Origin: Phallusia mammillata
Lineage: Eukaryota; Chordata; Ascidiacea; Phlebobranchia; Ascidiidae
Reading direction: 5' to 3'
Assembly (NCBI GenBank): GCA_003260075.1
Contig: QLIY01000815.1
Span: forward strand, 9,648 to 73,647
Length of the DNA: 64,000 bases
Made by a program: the position numbers and the translations under genes. This document shows, one piece after another, positions 23,803 to 44,209 of the stretch; positions within the stretch are counted from its first letter, which is position 1; each line of letters opens with the position of its first letter. The notes under the pieces were generated by a model. The model worked only from the letters and a program-made list of their open reading frames with translations, was not told where the DNA came from and did no database searches.

Positions 23803-26800
23803 TTACGCTTGTGCATTCAGTTTTTTTCGAGCCCTTGGTTTTTGAGTTACCACAGCTGGTTTAAACTTTCCTGTTATAAACGGGTGACGTAGCGCCTCTT
23901 CTGATGTCATGCGCTTTTGATAATCCAATCTGTACAAAACACAGTATAGCCCTTTATTTCTTTGAATAATAACCACGTTAAAATTTAACTTTATTTTAAG
24001 GTACTTACACAAAACACTTTTGTATGAAGTCGTACAGAACAGCAGGCATTCCTTCAAGAACACTTGATAGATTTTTTCGGTATGGAACACGTTTAAATCC
24101 ATTTTCACAAACGTAGCAAATCGCCTCTAAAATCAATATGTACTGTTTATTCTTTGCAATACATTTTTTATCGTTTTTCTTTATTGTCTACCAGTTCACA
24201 TTATTTTAACAACTACTTTTCGCAAGTGGCTTGTCTTGAAAATTGCAATTGATGAAGCTGAGTGAAAGTTAGAAACTTTCTATGGCATAAAATCCCGGGC
24301 AACTGCAACCAACAGTAATTAGAACGAATGATGTTGGAACTGTGAAAATCCTTAACCGCTAGGTGACAGTAAGGATTATTGGGCACCCTCAGGCTATTTT
24401 CATTAACCTAAAAGACTTAAGCCCGCCCTATACAATAACATAGTTTAGTACTTTGATAAGTCCGGATCCGTGGTGATTCCTCAACCATATAATTCGGGAC
24501 CAAGCCCATGACTTCCATAATAGCTGCAAGTTGATCTGTGGTCGTTTCGCCGTAAAACGGAACTTTGTTCATGTAAAGTGCAGCCATAATCACCCCTATA
24601 CTCCACATATCTGCTGTGGTGTCATATTCCAAATCTAATATCACCTCCGGGGCCCTGTAATGCCGAGTTTGGAAGTAACGACCAGGGCAGGGAAACTCTG
24701 TGGAATAAGCAACAGCAAACGAATAATTATGGCGCGGACAATTATTGGAAAATAGCTAAACAGGTTAAAAACAAGTCTGATTGGTTGTATGACGGTTTTT
24801 GGTCTGTTTTTTTTTGCATACGGCGTTAGTTAGTTTCCGATTATCATTGTTGTGTAATTTTGGCGCAGCGATCTCTACAGATTGTGAAAAACATAAAGCG
24901 ATAATGGTAAAGTATTCGCATTTGATATAATAAATATACTGTGCACACGATTTCTGTATAAGCACAGTTTTGATATGATAAACTTACTTTTTGAATTTTG
25001 CACGCAGGCCAGGTTAAAATCGGCAACTTTCACGTAAATCGGACAGGATAAGTTGCAACCTCTGGCAAACATTATGTTATCCTGTTAAAAAGACAAGATC
25101 TTTAAATTACTTGTTACATTGCTTGTTGCTACCATGCCAAATAGACCAAGAAAATTTAGTGACAAATCACCCAGGAATTTAAGTATAGTATGTGTATTAA
25201 ATTTGCAATCTAACATGGCAAAAGCTTGATAAAAATTGTCACTCATACTGGTTTTAAATCTCCGTGGATAATGTTCTTCCTGTGCAACAGATTTACACTG
25301 GTCAAAATATCCCTTGCGTATTTTTGTAAGATCTGCAAATCCTTTATGGGCGTCTTCAGCTCTTCATCTAGGACGTTCCTACAAAATAGGAAATTATAAC
25401 ATTGTAGCTAAAATAATGATCGATCAAATATTGACATTAAATAAATTGGCGTCTTGGTTCATGCGGTTATTATTTGTTTGTTTTAGTTTTCGGTAAGCAG
25501 GCAACGCCTAAATATGTTATGCTCTCCGCCGTCGAGCTGCCCGTTTTATTGCAAGACGGGTTAAAGCAATGCCGCTCAAGTTTGTTGCTCAAGGAAACAC
25601 AAGCGACCGAGATAGGATTAGAACTCACAACGTTGCGTACAAGGCGGTTGTGCCAACCACTCGGCCAGTTTGGCGACATATGTACTTTTAATGTCAATGT
25701 TTAATGTACTTTAACTAATAAGTTATGTGAATTTGATAACCGTAAAAAAAAATCACAATTTAACAAATTCATTCTACTCCAAAGCAACATGCAATCTGGC
25801 ACATGCCTGTCAAGAATATAAGACTTTATAAATCTTTAAAAATTAAAGACGCTTGCGTTGGTTTACCCGAGCAACTCGAAAACAATGCAAAGGTGATTTC
25901 TGAAGAAGAAACTTCTGAGAATTCTTGAATAGCGTTCTGGTGTCCCTGTAGCTTTCATCACATGTCGCATTATATCAAGCTCTTTCTTGAAATACTTTTC
26001 CCTAAAACGGCAAAAAAATTAAGTTTTTCGGAAAAAAAAAAAAAAAAAAAATAAATAAAACTTTTATTGAACCCAATATAATGCGGCATTGAGTCAGTAT
26101 GTAACTGATTTACAACTTCACTCTTTGCAGGGTACGTCCACAACTTACACGGAGCTATCGTTGTGCATGATCTTTATTGCCACTTTGCGGTGAGAGTGGT
26201 TTGGGGCGACGGCCATGTCTTCTGCAAGGACGGCGGCCCCAAATGATCCAGCTCCAAGTTTCCGAATGATTTTGTATCGATACTCGATGTGGTCACCTTT
26301 TACCTAAAAATAAGCGATTTGTTTCCATTTTTGTGCAGATTTAAGTACGTTAAAATCATACTGAAAGGTAATTATCATAGGTCTTTTATCTCTCATGTAT
26401 TTTTTTTGTCACAGAAAAAAAAAGTTTTATGCTAAATGTACGCACATTCGCGAAAAAATGAAAATTATTGCTTATCGGCTATCTAAAAAATTACAAATTA
26501 ACTCACAATAATGTATCTCCCTTCATGGTCGGGGTCATTGGCATAATCAAACCCGTAATTCCAGTTGCTCGATTGGTTGTAACGTGTTTTGTTTGCACCA
26601 GCCCCAACGAACCATATTCGCGGATAATGTTCCAATTCTCCCAACTCCCACCATGGTAATATACCAGTGAACTTTATTTTGGCCTCTATTAAACATAAGA
26701 AAGGGAGCTGTTATAGTCACCAGGATTGGCTATGTTTAACTACCTTCTGTTTTTTTAAAGTTTAAACGTTTTAATTGTAATGCGATAAAAACGTTTATGT

Positions 26801-29800
26801 AGAATTTTGGGAAACAAGACATCAATTCCTAAGGTTTGTATATTTTCGCAGGCTACAAGCCATTTGAAAAATGATAAAGGCTTTTAATGTCAATCCAACG
26901 CCGTTGTAAACACACAACCTATTGACATTTACTATTTAATCAGATTTAGATGACTTTTACCATTTAATCGGATTAAAGTAATAATAGGCAGTCTAATAGT
27001 CTTTCTTAGAATCAATGCATTTGATGTTGCATACAGTGTGATGATCTACAGTTTGCATTTGGTAAAATCGAATCAATCGTGGGAATGTTTCACAAGTGTA
27101 TGTTATTGATCAACAAAATAGCAGCAATCGTCAGCAGCGCAAATCACCGCATAGTAATATATGCAATGTCTCTCATGAACAATTTTAAAATAAGCACTCG
27201 AACGAGTCTAACAGTTGCTTATTACGATGTTCGATTGTCCGATGGCGTCCATCTTGGTTAATGCGCAGAATGAACACAGCCTCGTACGTAAGAGGCACAT
27301 GCTAATGGGCAGCCACGTAATTCACCTTGTAATCAAGTGCGTCATTATGTAGGTTAAAAAGCCTTAGAAAGAAATTGGCCAATAACCTCCAAATAACATG
27401 TAATTACAAGCAAACATCAAACCAGCAAACCTGTTGGAGTCAGGTGGGTCGCAAGATCATAATTTTCGAATTCAACAAGGTAGCGACGACGAAATTCAGC
27501 ATCAAGCGTTATATTGGAATACAGGTTCGTGACGTCACCAGCTTTGTTGTGACGCAACTTTTTGTCGCCATCATCGTCTTGATCTGAGTCCGGTTGTTGG
27601 GGGCTAGGCAGTTTGGGGACTGTTGAATCGTTCATTTCAACCAGACTGAAAGGCAAAAAATACTTTGTCGCAAATTAGTAATTAGTATATTGTAAGTTAT
27701 ATAAGCATCCAAAAAACGTTAAATAAAGATCCCGTACAGTGTACAAACAGGATCACTATCATTTTATCTTGTCTTTGCAATTGTGTTATTTATTGTGGTT
27801 ATTAGCAGGTTATGTATTTTCCGGTTGTTTGCAGCAATAGGCTGCGATATTACCCAACGTGCAGCTATTTGATGGAGGTCAAACACTTACTGTATTTGAT
27901 GCATTAATTATATTTTTAACTGCAATTAGACCTACGATAAATACATAAAGAGTAGCTGGTGAACTGTGTTTAACCACTTAAACCTATTAAGACGAGTACT
28001 TTTATTGTAAACAACATATACTATAAAGACTACTTTACCTCATTTCATCGAAGTTTGCATCTTCTCCATTTTCGTTTTCTACTGAAACAAAACACATATC
28101 ACAACGCTTTGCAATATATATATATGTTTAAAGTTGTACCTATTTATGATTCATTGTGTCAAAAGATCGCAAAAAACTAACCGTCAAAAACTTTCACGTC
28201 ATTCTGATCTTCGTCGTCTTCTTCATCATCGTCTTCTTCATATTCTTCCCCTTTATTCTCCTCATCATCCTCTCCATTGTCAAGTAACTCTTCATCCCGA
28301 CTGCTCGGAGGTTCGTTTAATTTACCCGTGTCAACAAAAACAGAAGGATCTGCAATGAATTGTAACGTTTTCTACATTTCCTTCTAATTTTTTTCTCAAA
28401 AACTACACAGCGATGAGGTTTAGCACTAGTGTGCATAAGCGTGTTTCTTTTAAATTTCTACCTAACTTACACCAAATGATTTCCCACAAACACTGCAATG
28501 ATAAGATTTCCCTTTGGTGTGGGTAACCATGTGTGTTTTCAAACCACGACACCACGACTAAATCTCTTCTAGAACAGAACAGACGCATGCTGGGGTTTAT
28601 CTTTATTGTGTGTTAACATGTTAAGCTTCATATATGTAAGTGTGGCAAATGTTTTTTTCACAAACAACACATCGATAGGGCTTACCTCGAGGGTTACCAA
28701 CATGTGTTGTTGACTCGTTTTAAGTTTCAGTTTGAAGGGACAAACGCAAAACGCACTAAAATTGATTTTCACAGTACAGGCGGTCGCTTAATTAAATCTA
28801 CAAACACACCTCGGTCCGAAACTCCTGTTTGGGTTTCTTATAATTAACTAGTCACGTTTTTGAACCTAATCCAATCATATCTTAACACGCACTGTCGGCC
28901 GATCTCATTGTGGTGGAACATGTCTGTCAATCAAACCTATAGCAAGCCGAACACAAGAACTTTACATTTGGAGGATGTTTATGGTGATTTCAAACTAACC
29001 AACCATACATCGCTTTCTTGAAAGTTAACCACCATGAAACAATATAACCTTTGAGATCATAACTTACAGGTTAGGTCGCCTCCGACCACGAGTGAGTTAA
29101 TTGTTTTAGACGGACACATTCTGAAAGTTTGATCGGATTAAGCCCAACTTTCCACGAATTTTCGCAAGTTTTTGAGTAAATGAAGTCTTTGAGCAGTGTT
29201 TTGCCTTTAACTGACAAGACCTTTCTCATTGCGTTAGAATACTGAGCCAATTCATATACCGGTAGAGCACAATTTTTAGTTGAAAGAGTGGACCTGATAG
29301 GATTTTCTGTCTAACAAACAAGTTACTTAATGCGGAAGTTTATTTTCAGCACTGGGCGTTACTAGATTGGAAATGCCTGAATGCACCCCAAAAGCAGCGT
29401 CGTGTGGGATATGCCGGTGGACTAAAGACTTAGCTACCCCTTCCCTTACATAAACCATAATGAATACCGTACCTTTTTTATTATTGTAAGCATAAATGCA
29501 AAAACCTTGTAGCCTACACATTGCAACACAATACTGTACAGTGACGTTACATTATTACAATGTTAAAATTTGTATACTCGCATTGTACCTGTGTTTAATT
29601 CTATGATTTGTTTCCTGCTGATGGTTAGTGTAGTCACTGGCGCAATTGATGGTAGCAATAACTATAATAACCGTTACCGTATTTCTAAAATGAGGTACGA
29701 AATAAACCAGTGGTCATGAAAAAGATACTTGCCAGACAAGATGACTAATTGATCTTCATGTAAGATAAGAACTAATACCTTTTTGCGATAAGGCAACTTA

Positions 29801-30416
29801 ATCCAGCGGGGTATATCGAGGCAAAGCATTGAGTTTATTGTTAAATGGTGGTTATGGTGAAGAACAACGTTTTCACTCATAAATCAAATTTATGAAGTCG
29901 GTTACCAACCACTAATATATAAGATTTACATTTGTTTTGAACTTCTGCTAATTTTTTACAAATGGCGACATATAAAATGGCCTAATAAATCTGACCTGTT
30001 TTGTCGTTTTCGTAATCATCGGCGTCGACCCATTCGTCATTTTTATGTTTGTTTTCGAACAATCTATTTTCCTGCCAATCTCCTTCTACCGTTTTCGCCT
30101 TTGACCGTTTACCAAAAGGCAAATGATTGGATCTGTCAGTTTGGTGTATTGTTCTTGTTTTTTCATGTAACAGTCCCCTGCCGTTCAACAGTTTGGGCCG
30201 ATGTTGCTGTATACGAACAGCTGGTCCATTATACAGATTCATATTGGCAGAGTTGGCGTTAAAAGCACAGGTGGGCAAGAAAAAGTAGACTAATACCACA
30301 GTTAAAGTAGCAATCGCGGCAAAAAGGTAACGGTACTTCAGTTTTGATTTGTGCATTCCCAAAACTGCACCACCTAAAAAGCCAAAGGCGGCGGCAAGTA
30401 ACACAATGCACGCCAT
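23803..30416 (-). CDS. DYRK-like protein kinase with N-terminal membrane segments
   Basis: Twelve exons (30416-29996, 28349-28182, 28081-28039, 27645-27431, 26685-26507, 26303-26149, 26001-25867, 25378-25249, 25081-24988, 24697-24452, 24126-24009, 23929-23803) join in consistent phases to 676 residues. Residues about 2-20 and 30-52 are hydrophobic, separated by a basic loop (HKSKLKYR). Acidic, disordered sequence follows at about 160-200. A class-2 DYRK-type N-accessory region (LPWWELGELEHYPRIWFVG) leads into the kinase domain: GAGSFG 359-364, Lys386 in VAIK, HGDLKPDNIM with Asp479, DFN 503-505 where DFG is usual, GRY in place of the DYRK YxY with Tyr521 kept, and RHYRAPEVIL. It ends with a basic tail. 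DYRKs autophosphorylate the activation-loop Tyr and then phosphorylate Ser/Thr. Membrane attachment is inferred and unusual for the family. An in-frame stop lies upstream of the first ATG. Confidence 0.88.
25497..25697 (-). repeat. tRNA-derived SINE-like element
   Basis: On the minus strand, an A-box-like TGGCCGAGTGGTTGGC (25667-25652) is followed by a B-box-like GAGTTCTAATCC (25626-25615), the internal promoter layout of a tRNA-derived SINE. The sequence lies in an intron of the kinase gene, in the same orientation. The downstream part is unrelated to tRNA, which argues against a working tRNA gene. Confidence 0.55.
26031..26051. repeat. Poly(A) tract
   Basis: A run of about 20 A residues followed by ATAAATAAAA lies in a kinase-gene intron, 30 nt upstream (on minus) of an exon acceptor. 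On the minus strand it is a T tract and probably serves as an extended pyrimidine tract. Confidence 0.7.
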
Positions 30417-37457
<7,041 letters not shown>

Positions 37458-39201
37458 ACAAACTTTTCATTTATCTGTGCTAGTGTAACTTTTTGTGCCT
37501 GTGTTTGTGACTACTCAAACTAAACTATCCACAAAACCTTCAGTTGTAACTCTTTTCTCTGAATATAAACCCACTGTACATTATTTTTTCAATTTTATTT
37601 TAAGACCTGATTGTTTAGCTGAAATCCCTGTCTCTGTCATTGCCCCTGATACAAATGCACTTTCTGTATGACTAGAGATTACTGTATTGGTTGTCACTCC
37701 ATCTTTATTGGTTTGTAAGTCTTTAAAAGTTTAAAAGATGACAGTTTGAAAGTATTTTGTAACGCTTAGTCATTAACATTTTAAAAGCTTTGAAAGCTCG
37801 TAAAAATTTACTTTCTGTCCAATTTTTGAAGATGTGTGTCAGTCTGCCTTAAAATGGTTCAAGTTTTAGGCATTGAGTCATCAAGCCATTGTCAATTTTG
37901 GTTGTTAGCCTTTTCAATTAACAGTGCCTGTATTTTTTACCATTGTGTAAAGAATGGTGCCTCACACATGGAGCGTGTTTTATTGAAAACAGATTACAAT
38001 TCAGACAAGATCATCAGCATTGACATAAAACTTTCTACAGAGCACAGCAAATTGTGTGTGCAGGGTTATACAAAAGTCTCTTTGTAATGGCTGGAACAGA
38101 CCTCACATATTACAACCCATAAGATTTACAAATGAGGATACATAAATACAAAAAAATGATTTCAAAGCAAACAATGTCCGGTTATATATACTGTATCAAA
38201 AAGTAGTTATAATTGCAACAAAACAAACCCTTTTTCGGACACAAATTATATTTACACTACTGTACATGTGTAAAACCTTTACTAATGCATAAAATAACAA
38301 TTGCAACAGATACTAATCTCATGATGCAGTCGGTAGCCAACAAAACAAACTATGGCAGCATGGTAGTGAAATAACTTCAGGCATATTAAACAGGTCAGCT
38401 ATATTATGGCAATGTGAAAAGTAACATGGTTTTAACAGAAAAAACATCTTGAATTAGCACTTGGCATGAATTTAAACAAAGAGTGCATTGAAAAAGAACA
38501 CCTTATGGTTGTAAGCGATATCAGAAAGAAATAGTTTTTTATCATATGTAGCTTTGCTAGGCTAAATTTTAAAAAGTAAGATGGTCTAAAAACTTGGCAG
38601 ACCCTCATCATGTCAACAATTTTATGCAAGGGTTCATTCCATATGTCTAAAGTTCATTGGTTCTTCCACTTGCAATAGTTTTTTAGCATTTAAAGGTTCA
38701 AAAAAGATGGATTTCCACATGAAGGAATTAAAAACCTTGAAAATAATTATTATTTAACTACTATGTAGGATAATTGATATTTTCAGTGAGTCAACTACCA
38801 GAAAAGTCAAATATCCATCTGCCCTAACTTAACCAGACCAACTTTTAGTAAGGAAGCCACACGTGTCTTGGCATCATCACACCATCACACAGATGAGTCT
38901 ACCATTTCATGCCAAAAGTGTAGAAACAGCCACAAGGTAGAAACAAAAAAAATGAAAAATGTGTTCTCTTTAAAATGACCAATACTTTGTAGTTGTGCAA
39001 AAGTGACAGTTTTAACCTATCCTGTTTAACTGACATTTAGGTTGTAAATAGACCACATATCATGATAAGTTGATAGTGACAGATTAACAATGTGTTCAAT
39101 TGTTTACATATTGTTGGTATTTTAAAATGCTTTGTTCAGAATATCTGACAAATGTTCAACTTCAACCCTTCCAAACCTTACAAATTCAGCTCAAAGTCAG
39201 T
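37458..39201. other. 3' region between converging tektin and Ly6/uPAR genes
   Basis: The 3' ends of the two flanking genes face each other here. A plus-strand frame at 37836-38087 is open but AT-rich with no splice partner and is more likely UTR. No mobile element was identified. Confidence 0.45.
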
Positions 39202-42200
39202 TTAAAAAAGTTTCAAGATGGCTAACAAAAATGACACTGTAGTAATTATAAGAAGGGGGTGATTCTTTCCTTTCAGGCTATCACTTCCACAAGTGGTTGT
39301 GTTACTTTCTGCAAATGCTGTAGGTGCAGCTGATGCTGGTTTATCAGTGGTACTTGAACTGGCCATTGATGTTGAACTGATTGTTGTTGTTGTTGTTGTT
39401 GTTTCTGTTTCTGCTGGTGTTGTTGTAGTAGTTTCTGTTGGTGCTGATGTTGTTGTAGTAGTTTCTGTTGGTGCTTGTGTATTTGGCAATGTTGATGCTG
39501 CAATCTGTTCGATTGTTTGTTGGTTGCACAGGTTGTCTTGGCAACATATAGTAGAGCAATTTCTAACAATATATATATGTTAAAAGAAAAAAATACCATA
39601 GACAACAAAAACATGTATAAAACAACATATCACAAAAAACAACACTGTTTGCTTACTTAACACCCAACAAAATTGTTTTACTATAACATAATAGTGACTT
39701 ATTATTTTGCCTAAAAAACAAAAATAAAATTGAATGAAACTTACGCAATATCATAACCCAATGAAGTCACAACTTCCTCAATAGCAGGATCGGTGCTGAT
39801 CATCAGAGCAGCTATAGTTGCACAATCCTCCGTCTCGCACAGTGTTTTGGAAACACAAAGGCCAGCATCAACATTGCCTAGTAAAAATCATCATTATCTA
39901 TTACTGAAATAAGACTGAGGTGCTTTGTTTAAACATAAATGACTTGACTTGATGTAGGCCCCAGTAAAGCCAGGACAGCCATAGTTTGAGAAAAAAGAAA
40001 CATACATTGGTATATGAACAAACAACTAAGCAGACTTGGGTTAGGTATTGACTGCAGTGAAACCAAGTAATTTTCATTACTGCACAATTTGAATGACAGT
40101 GTTCAGAAGTTCAAGAGCAAAAGAAAGAAGGCATGTTTTCCAGTTTGCTTTAGGTTAATGTACGAAATGCAAGAAAATTGTAGTATGAAAGGCTTATTAA
40201 ATTTTTACTTTCAACATCTTAAATCCTTTCTTAAATGACTTTTCTTATATCATGAATTTAAGAAAATCTAATATAGTAAATAAACTCTTAACCCAATACA
40301 TAAACCAATGCAGTTTCCTTGAAATCATTCAGTCTTTTGGTGGGTCAAAATGTCCCTTACAGTGAGCAGAAACTTGCAAATAATGAAACACTGACTTACT
40401 TGGAAAAACTGATGCTACCACCACATAAGCCTTTGCACGCAAGCAGTATAAGTTTTCGCCAAAACATTTTCTCTCATTCCACTGGCTACTGAGTTCGCTG
40501 TCTGCTAATAATGAAATATCCACTTCATAACCTCTGTCACAAGTCAACCCATTTGCAGTTGCTAAAGTTGAAGCTACTGGAGGTGGCGTGGTTGTCAAAA
40601 CTACTGATGTAGAGGTGGTTGGTTCAACTGGCTCATTACATAGGTTTTCCTGACAGCAAGTTGAAGAGCATGACCTGAAAAATTTTTGTTCAAACTTTAA
40701 TCAAACAAAAAAATCAAAAACATTTTCTAGATAACATACTGACAACAAATATTGGTCATTCATCAACAGTCAATGGTGGGATTCAAATTTTTTGTCAGCC
40801 GGTTCTATCACAAAAGTCATATTTTTTAGTTGGTTCCGTTACAAAAAGTCCATTGACAGTAACCAGTAATGTTAACCGGTTCGCTGGTCTCATAAAATTT
40901 CATGAGACGGTTCTATAGAACCAGTGCGAACTGGCTGAATCCCACCACTGTCAACATACTATTAGGCCTCAAAACAGTAAGGTAAGCTAATTTTCTAATT
41001 CACAGAAGTGTAAACACAGTGATCTATTCAACTTTAAGCACACACAAATTAATGAATAAGCTTACTGTATTTCATAGGGGAATTCAGTGTTGACCCATTT
41101 TAAAATATCAACACTAGAGTTCACCAGCAATCCTCCAACATCAGAACAACGGGATGCTTCACAGTAATCAGCACTCACACATTTACCAGCAGTCACATTG
41201 GCTAAAATGACAAGGCATAAAAATGTTGGTGTGTAGGAAAATGGAGATAGATATAATCAATCATCAGAAACTTTTGTTTTATTGTTTAAAGACAAAAATG
41301 GATGTAAGAAAGACTTTGAAATGGATCATTTAGTACTGACACCTGAAACTATCCTTGGGATGACATACCTTAGAAAAACGGGGGATTCCCCGAATCAATC
41401 CTATTTTAAAGCATAGATCAGTGGATTTTTCAATTTGGGGATTCCCCGAATCAATGTCTTCTTGTAGCGACTCGGAAGTTTACTAGCGCGAGAACTCACG
41501 TCAGACAAAGTTTGGTACATACCTGTGGGTGGTGCAAACTGCATTTGCGAATATTGCATTTAAAAGCGAATTGTGTGAAAATGCTGACGGTTACGACTGT
41601 TACGGTTGGAGTGAACTTTCATAATAATGATAACCAGTGATGGGGAGACTCGAGTCACCTTTTTAAAAGACTCGACTTGACTCGAGTCTCAGTTGTGAAG
41701 AGACTCGACTTGACTTGGACTTGTCTTAGTAGAGACTCGACTCGGACTCGGACTCGTTATTTCACCAACAAAACGGAAATAATGGATAACCTGTTCAGTT
41801 GACTTCAACCAAACAACAGCAGCAATTCACTGTGCGATGCGAAGTTATTTCTGCTTAATTTTAACGTAACGAAGTCGCTGCTACATTTTGCTAAACTTTC
41901 TTACGCTGGCATTAAGCGTTGTACTTATTGCTTGGGTTTTAAGGTAATCGAATGTAGTACATGCCAAGGCCAAGTATTCGCTTTCAAGCGCTTATATTAC
42001 TGAACAAACGCTCTAGTCTAGCGCATGCGGTAAAATATGAATTTTTGGTTTTCAAAAACTCCTTTGAACAGGATGACGTTCTTTTCCACACTGTTTAATG
42101 AGTGTCAATTAATGTGTTTCATTAAAGTTGACCCTACTCTAAGAAAGGGACGTTGATGGGATTTGTTCATTGTAATGAAGCGGTGTACGTTTTAAGTTAA

Positions 42201-44209
42201 AAAAGGCGCGATGAACCATTCAAATGCTGGATTAACTATCTAAACCTTTTTGCAAAAACTTTTTGTGACTTGCCTTGACTCGAACTGCTAATGACTTGAC
42301 TCGACTTGAGACTCGAACCGCTAATGACTCGACTCGACTTGAGACTCGAACCCCTTGTGACTTGACTTGGGACTCGGACCCCTACTGACTTGACTTGAGA
42401 CTCGACTGATAGGACTCGTTACCCAACCCTGATGATAACCATAAAACCAACTTACAAACTTAGATCCTAAAGTTACCCGCCACACTGTTAATTTAAATAA
42501 CTGCGAATCTTACATTATATAACGGTTTTTAGCAAATTTTGTCTGTTGTGATGTTAATAACTGTGCCTGGCGAGTCGGTGTATAGGTATAGTTTTGTTCG
42601 ATAAAAGCATTAAATTGAGATATTATTTACCGTTTATATATCCATCAATTAGAACTTGTCCCTTCGCGGTAACGCAAAACAAATCATCTCCTCTGCAGTT
42701 GGTAACATTCCACTGCAAAGCATCAATAATGTCTGACTGAACATCGTAGCCCTCGACACATTGTAGACCATTGAGTGGCACTAGAGTGGCAGGAGGTGGA
42801 AGAGTAGTGGTCGTGGTTGGTGTTGTAGTAGTGGTTTGAGTAGGTGTCGTTTCGGCTATGGACGTTGTTTCTGGGGTTACAGAGTCGGATGGAATATGAA
42901 CGAAACCTGTTTCTGATTCGCGCACAGATGTCAGGTTATAGTTGCAGAGGTTGTCTTGGCAACATGCAAAAGTGCACGATCTAAAAAAACAACTGTTCAG
43001 TATGCCCCTATTTCGGCAGGTGAGCAACATAACAAAACCCATTTTCACATCAACTAAACGTACTTATCCAAATCGTTTTGCCTATAGTGCCGGGAAAAAA
43101 TGGAAGGAAAGTTATTCAGTTGTTTTAAATATCGACCCTACTTGACTGCAATAAACTTTATGAACACCTAATCTGGTTTTGTGGCTATTTCGGTGGACAG
43201 GCCTATTACGTTTTTGTGGAAATGAAACAGAGTTTATAGGAAAAACGTTGCTTACTATCTACATCCCGAAAACCGCGTCACGTCTTTGTGACTTCAGAAG
43301 CACGGTATGTGGGTGGGGTGCCAATTAGCCTTTGCGGGACCATCGTATGAACAAGGCTTCTAAATTAACTTTATTTTTGTATTTGTTGAACTAGCGGTTG
43401 CAACACATTTTTGCCTAAATGTTGATGCCGAAAAGAAGCAACTTTAATTACTCAAAGCAACAAATTTTGATATTGTATGAATCCACGTTTTTAAAATCTG
43501 GATTGGTCGATATTGTGTAATTGATTTATCCAAATCAATTATTAACGATTTAGCATTTAAACAGTCCTTTGGTTTTTGATTAAATTTCAAACAATTTTGA
43601 GCTTTCTAAAAAAGCATTTTTTTTCTCACATGAAAACCAGCGGCAGTGTAAGAACACTTGTAGCGGTTGGGTCAGCAGCAAAGAGATTTCTTTGTGCTTG
43701 ACAAGATTGTGGTCTGCAAGTTGACTCGTTGCTGCAAAGACCCGCTTTCAAGCGCACTGAAACACAAAATAACTTGATATTATTTCAAAGTTTAAACAGT
43801 CCGAATATTGGTAATGGAAGACATATAGATAGAAAAAGTGTCGTATGGACTATAAAACAAATCATAGCTATGTTACTTGATGATGACAAGCACAACGCCT
43901 AAACAGCAATGTGAAGTATATTAAATCAATTAGCCAATATACCCAAAATCCTCTCAAAAGAAAAAAAAATTAACAAAAATAAATTCCAAGTTATGTCGGC
44001 ATACTAAAAATCTTACGTGAAAGTGATCCAAATATTGTAGCAACTCCTGACGAATAAAGACAATGATCGGCTGATGTTGGGCATACCACATTTTGAAATT
44101 CGCTTGATGAATCGATATCCGAGACCAATTCATAACCCACTCTGCACTGCAAAGCGGTTACAATCGCAAGCGAGCAGCACAATACTGCTGAGAAACATAA
44201 CAACTTCAT
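39202..44209 (-). CDS. Three-domain Ly6/uPAR protein with mucin-like linkers and GPI signal
   Basis: Seven exons (44209-44017, 43756-43630, 42980-42631, 41201-41066, 40674-40400, 39877-39745, 39562-39202) join to 524 residues. A signal peptide (MKLLCFSAVLCCSLAIVTA) is followed by three LU (Ly6/uPAR, three-finger) domains at about 20-120, 178-282 and 310-418. Each has ten cysteines and ends in CCQ(D/E)NLCN. Thr/Pro-rich linkers follow each domain, likely O-glycosylated, and the last is a long Thr-repeat stalk. The protein ends in a hydrophobic tail (LLIITTVSFLLAILKLF) typical of a GPI-anchor signal. LU proteins act at the cell surface as ligands, receptors or adhesion modulators; the partner here is unknown. 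Every domain is split by introns at the same places in phases 1 and 2, which shows growth by domain duplication. An acceptor-like AG lies 1 nt before the ATG. Confidence 0.9.
39380..39470. repeat. GTT/ACA triplet repeat in coding sequence
   Basis: Imperfect GTT (plus strand) units encode the Thr runs of the stalk on the minus strand. Two nearly identical 33-bp units around 39412-39475 suggest slippage-driven change in stalk length. Confidence 0.75.
40771..40950. mobile_element. MITE with CARTGGTGGGATTCA ends
   Basis: The element is 180 bp. The left end is CAATGGTGGGATTCAA and the right end, reversed, is CAGTGGTGGGATTCAGCC. The 8-bp flanks are TCAACAGT and TCAACATA. It lies in an intron of the three-domain Ly6/uPAR gene. 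A related, rearranged copy is at 53255-53470. Confidence 0.8.
41635..42431. mobile_element. 797-bp hAT-like element with GACTCGACTTGA repeats
   Basis: The left end is CAGTGATGGGGAGACTCGAG and the right end, reversed, is CAGGGTTGGGTAACGAGTCC. Perfect 8-bp duplications ATGATAAC lie at 41627-41634 and 42432-42439. Both subterminal regions carry arrays of ACTCGACTTGAGACTCG-like words, in mirrored orientation. There is no transposase frame, so it is non-autonomous. It sits in an intron of the Ly6/uPAR gene. Confidence 0.92.

Noticed and set aside
25497-25697. A functional tRNA gene on the minus strand.
   Set aside because: A- and B-box-like words are present, but the acceptor-stem partner and a clean cloverleaf are not evident and the similarity continues into unrelated sequence, as in a SINE.
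39273-39614. Gln/His-rich and Asn-rich frames overlapping the Ly6/uPAR stalk.
   Set aside because: They are alternative-frame readings of the ACA repeat that encodes the Thr-rich stalk.
43621-43756. Exon 2 of the three-domain Ly6/uPAR gene read as a terminal exon with a hydrophobic end and stop at 43627.
   Set aside because: A GTGAGA donor immediately precedes the stop, and splicing onward in phase 2 reaches the exon encoding SCTFACCQDNLCN, which completes the ten-cysteine domain.
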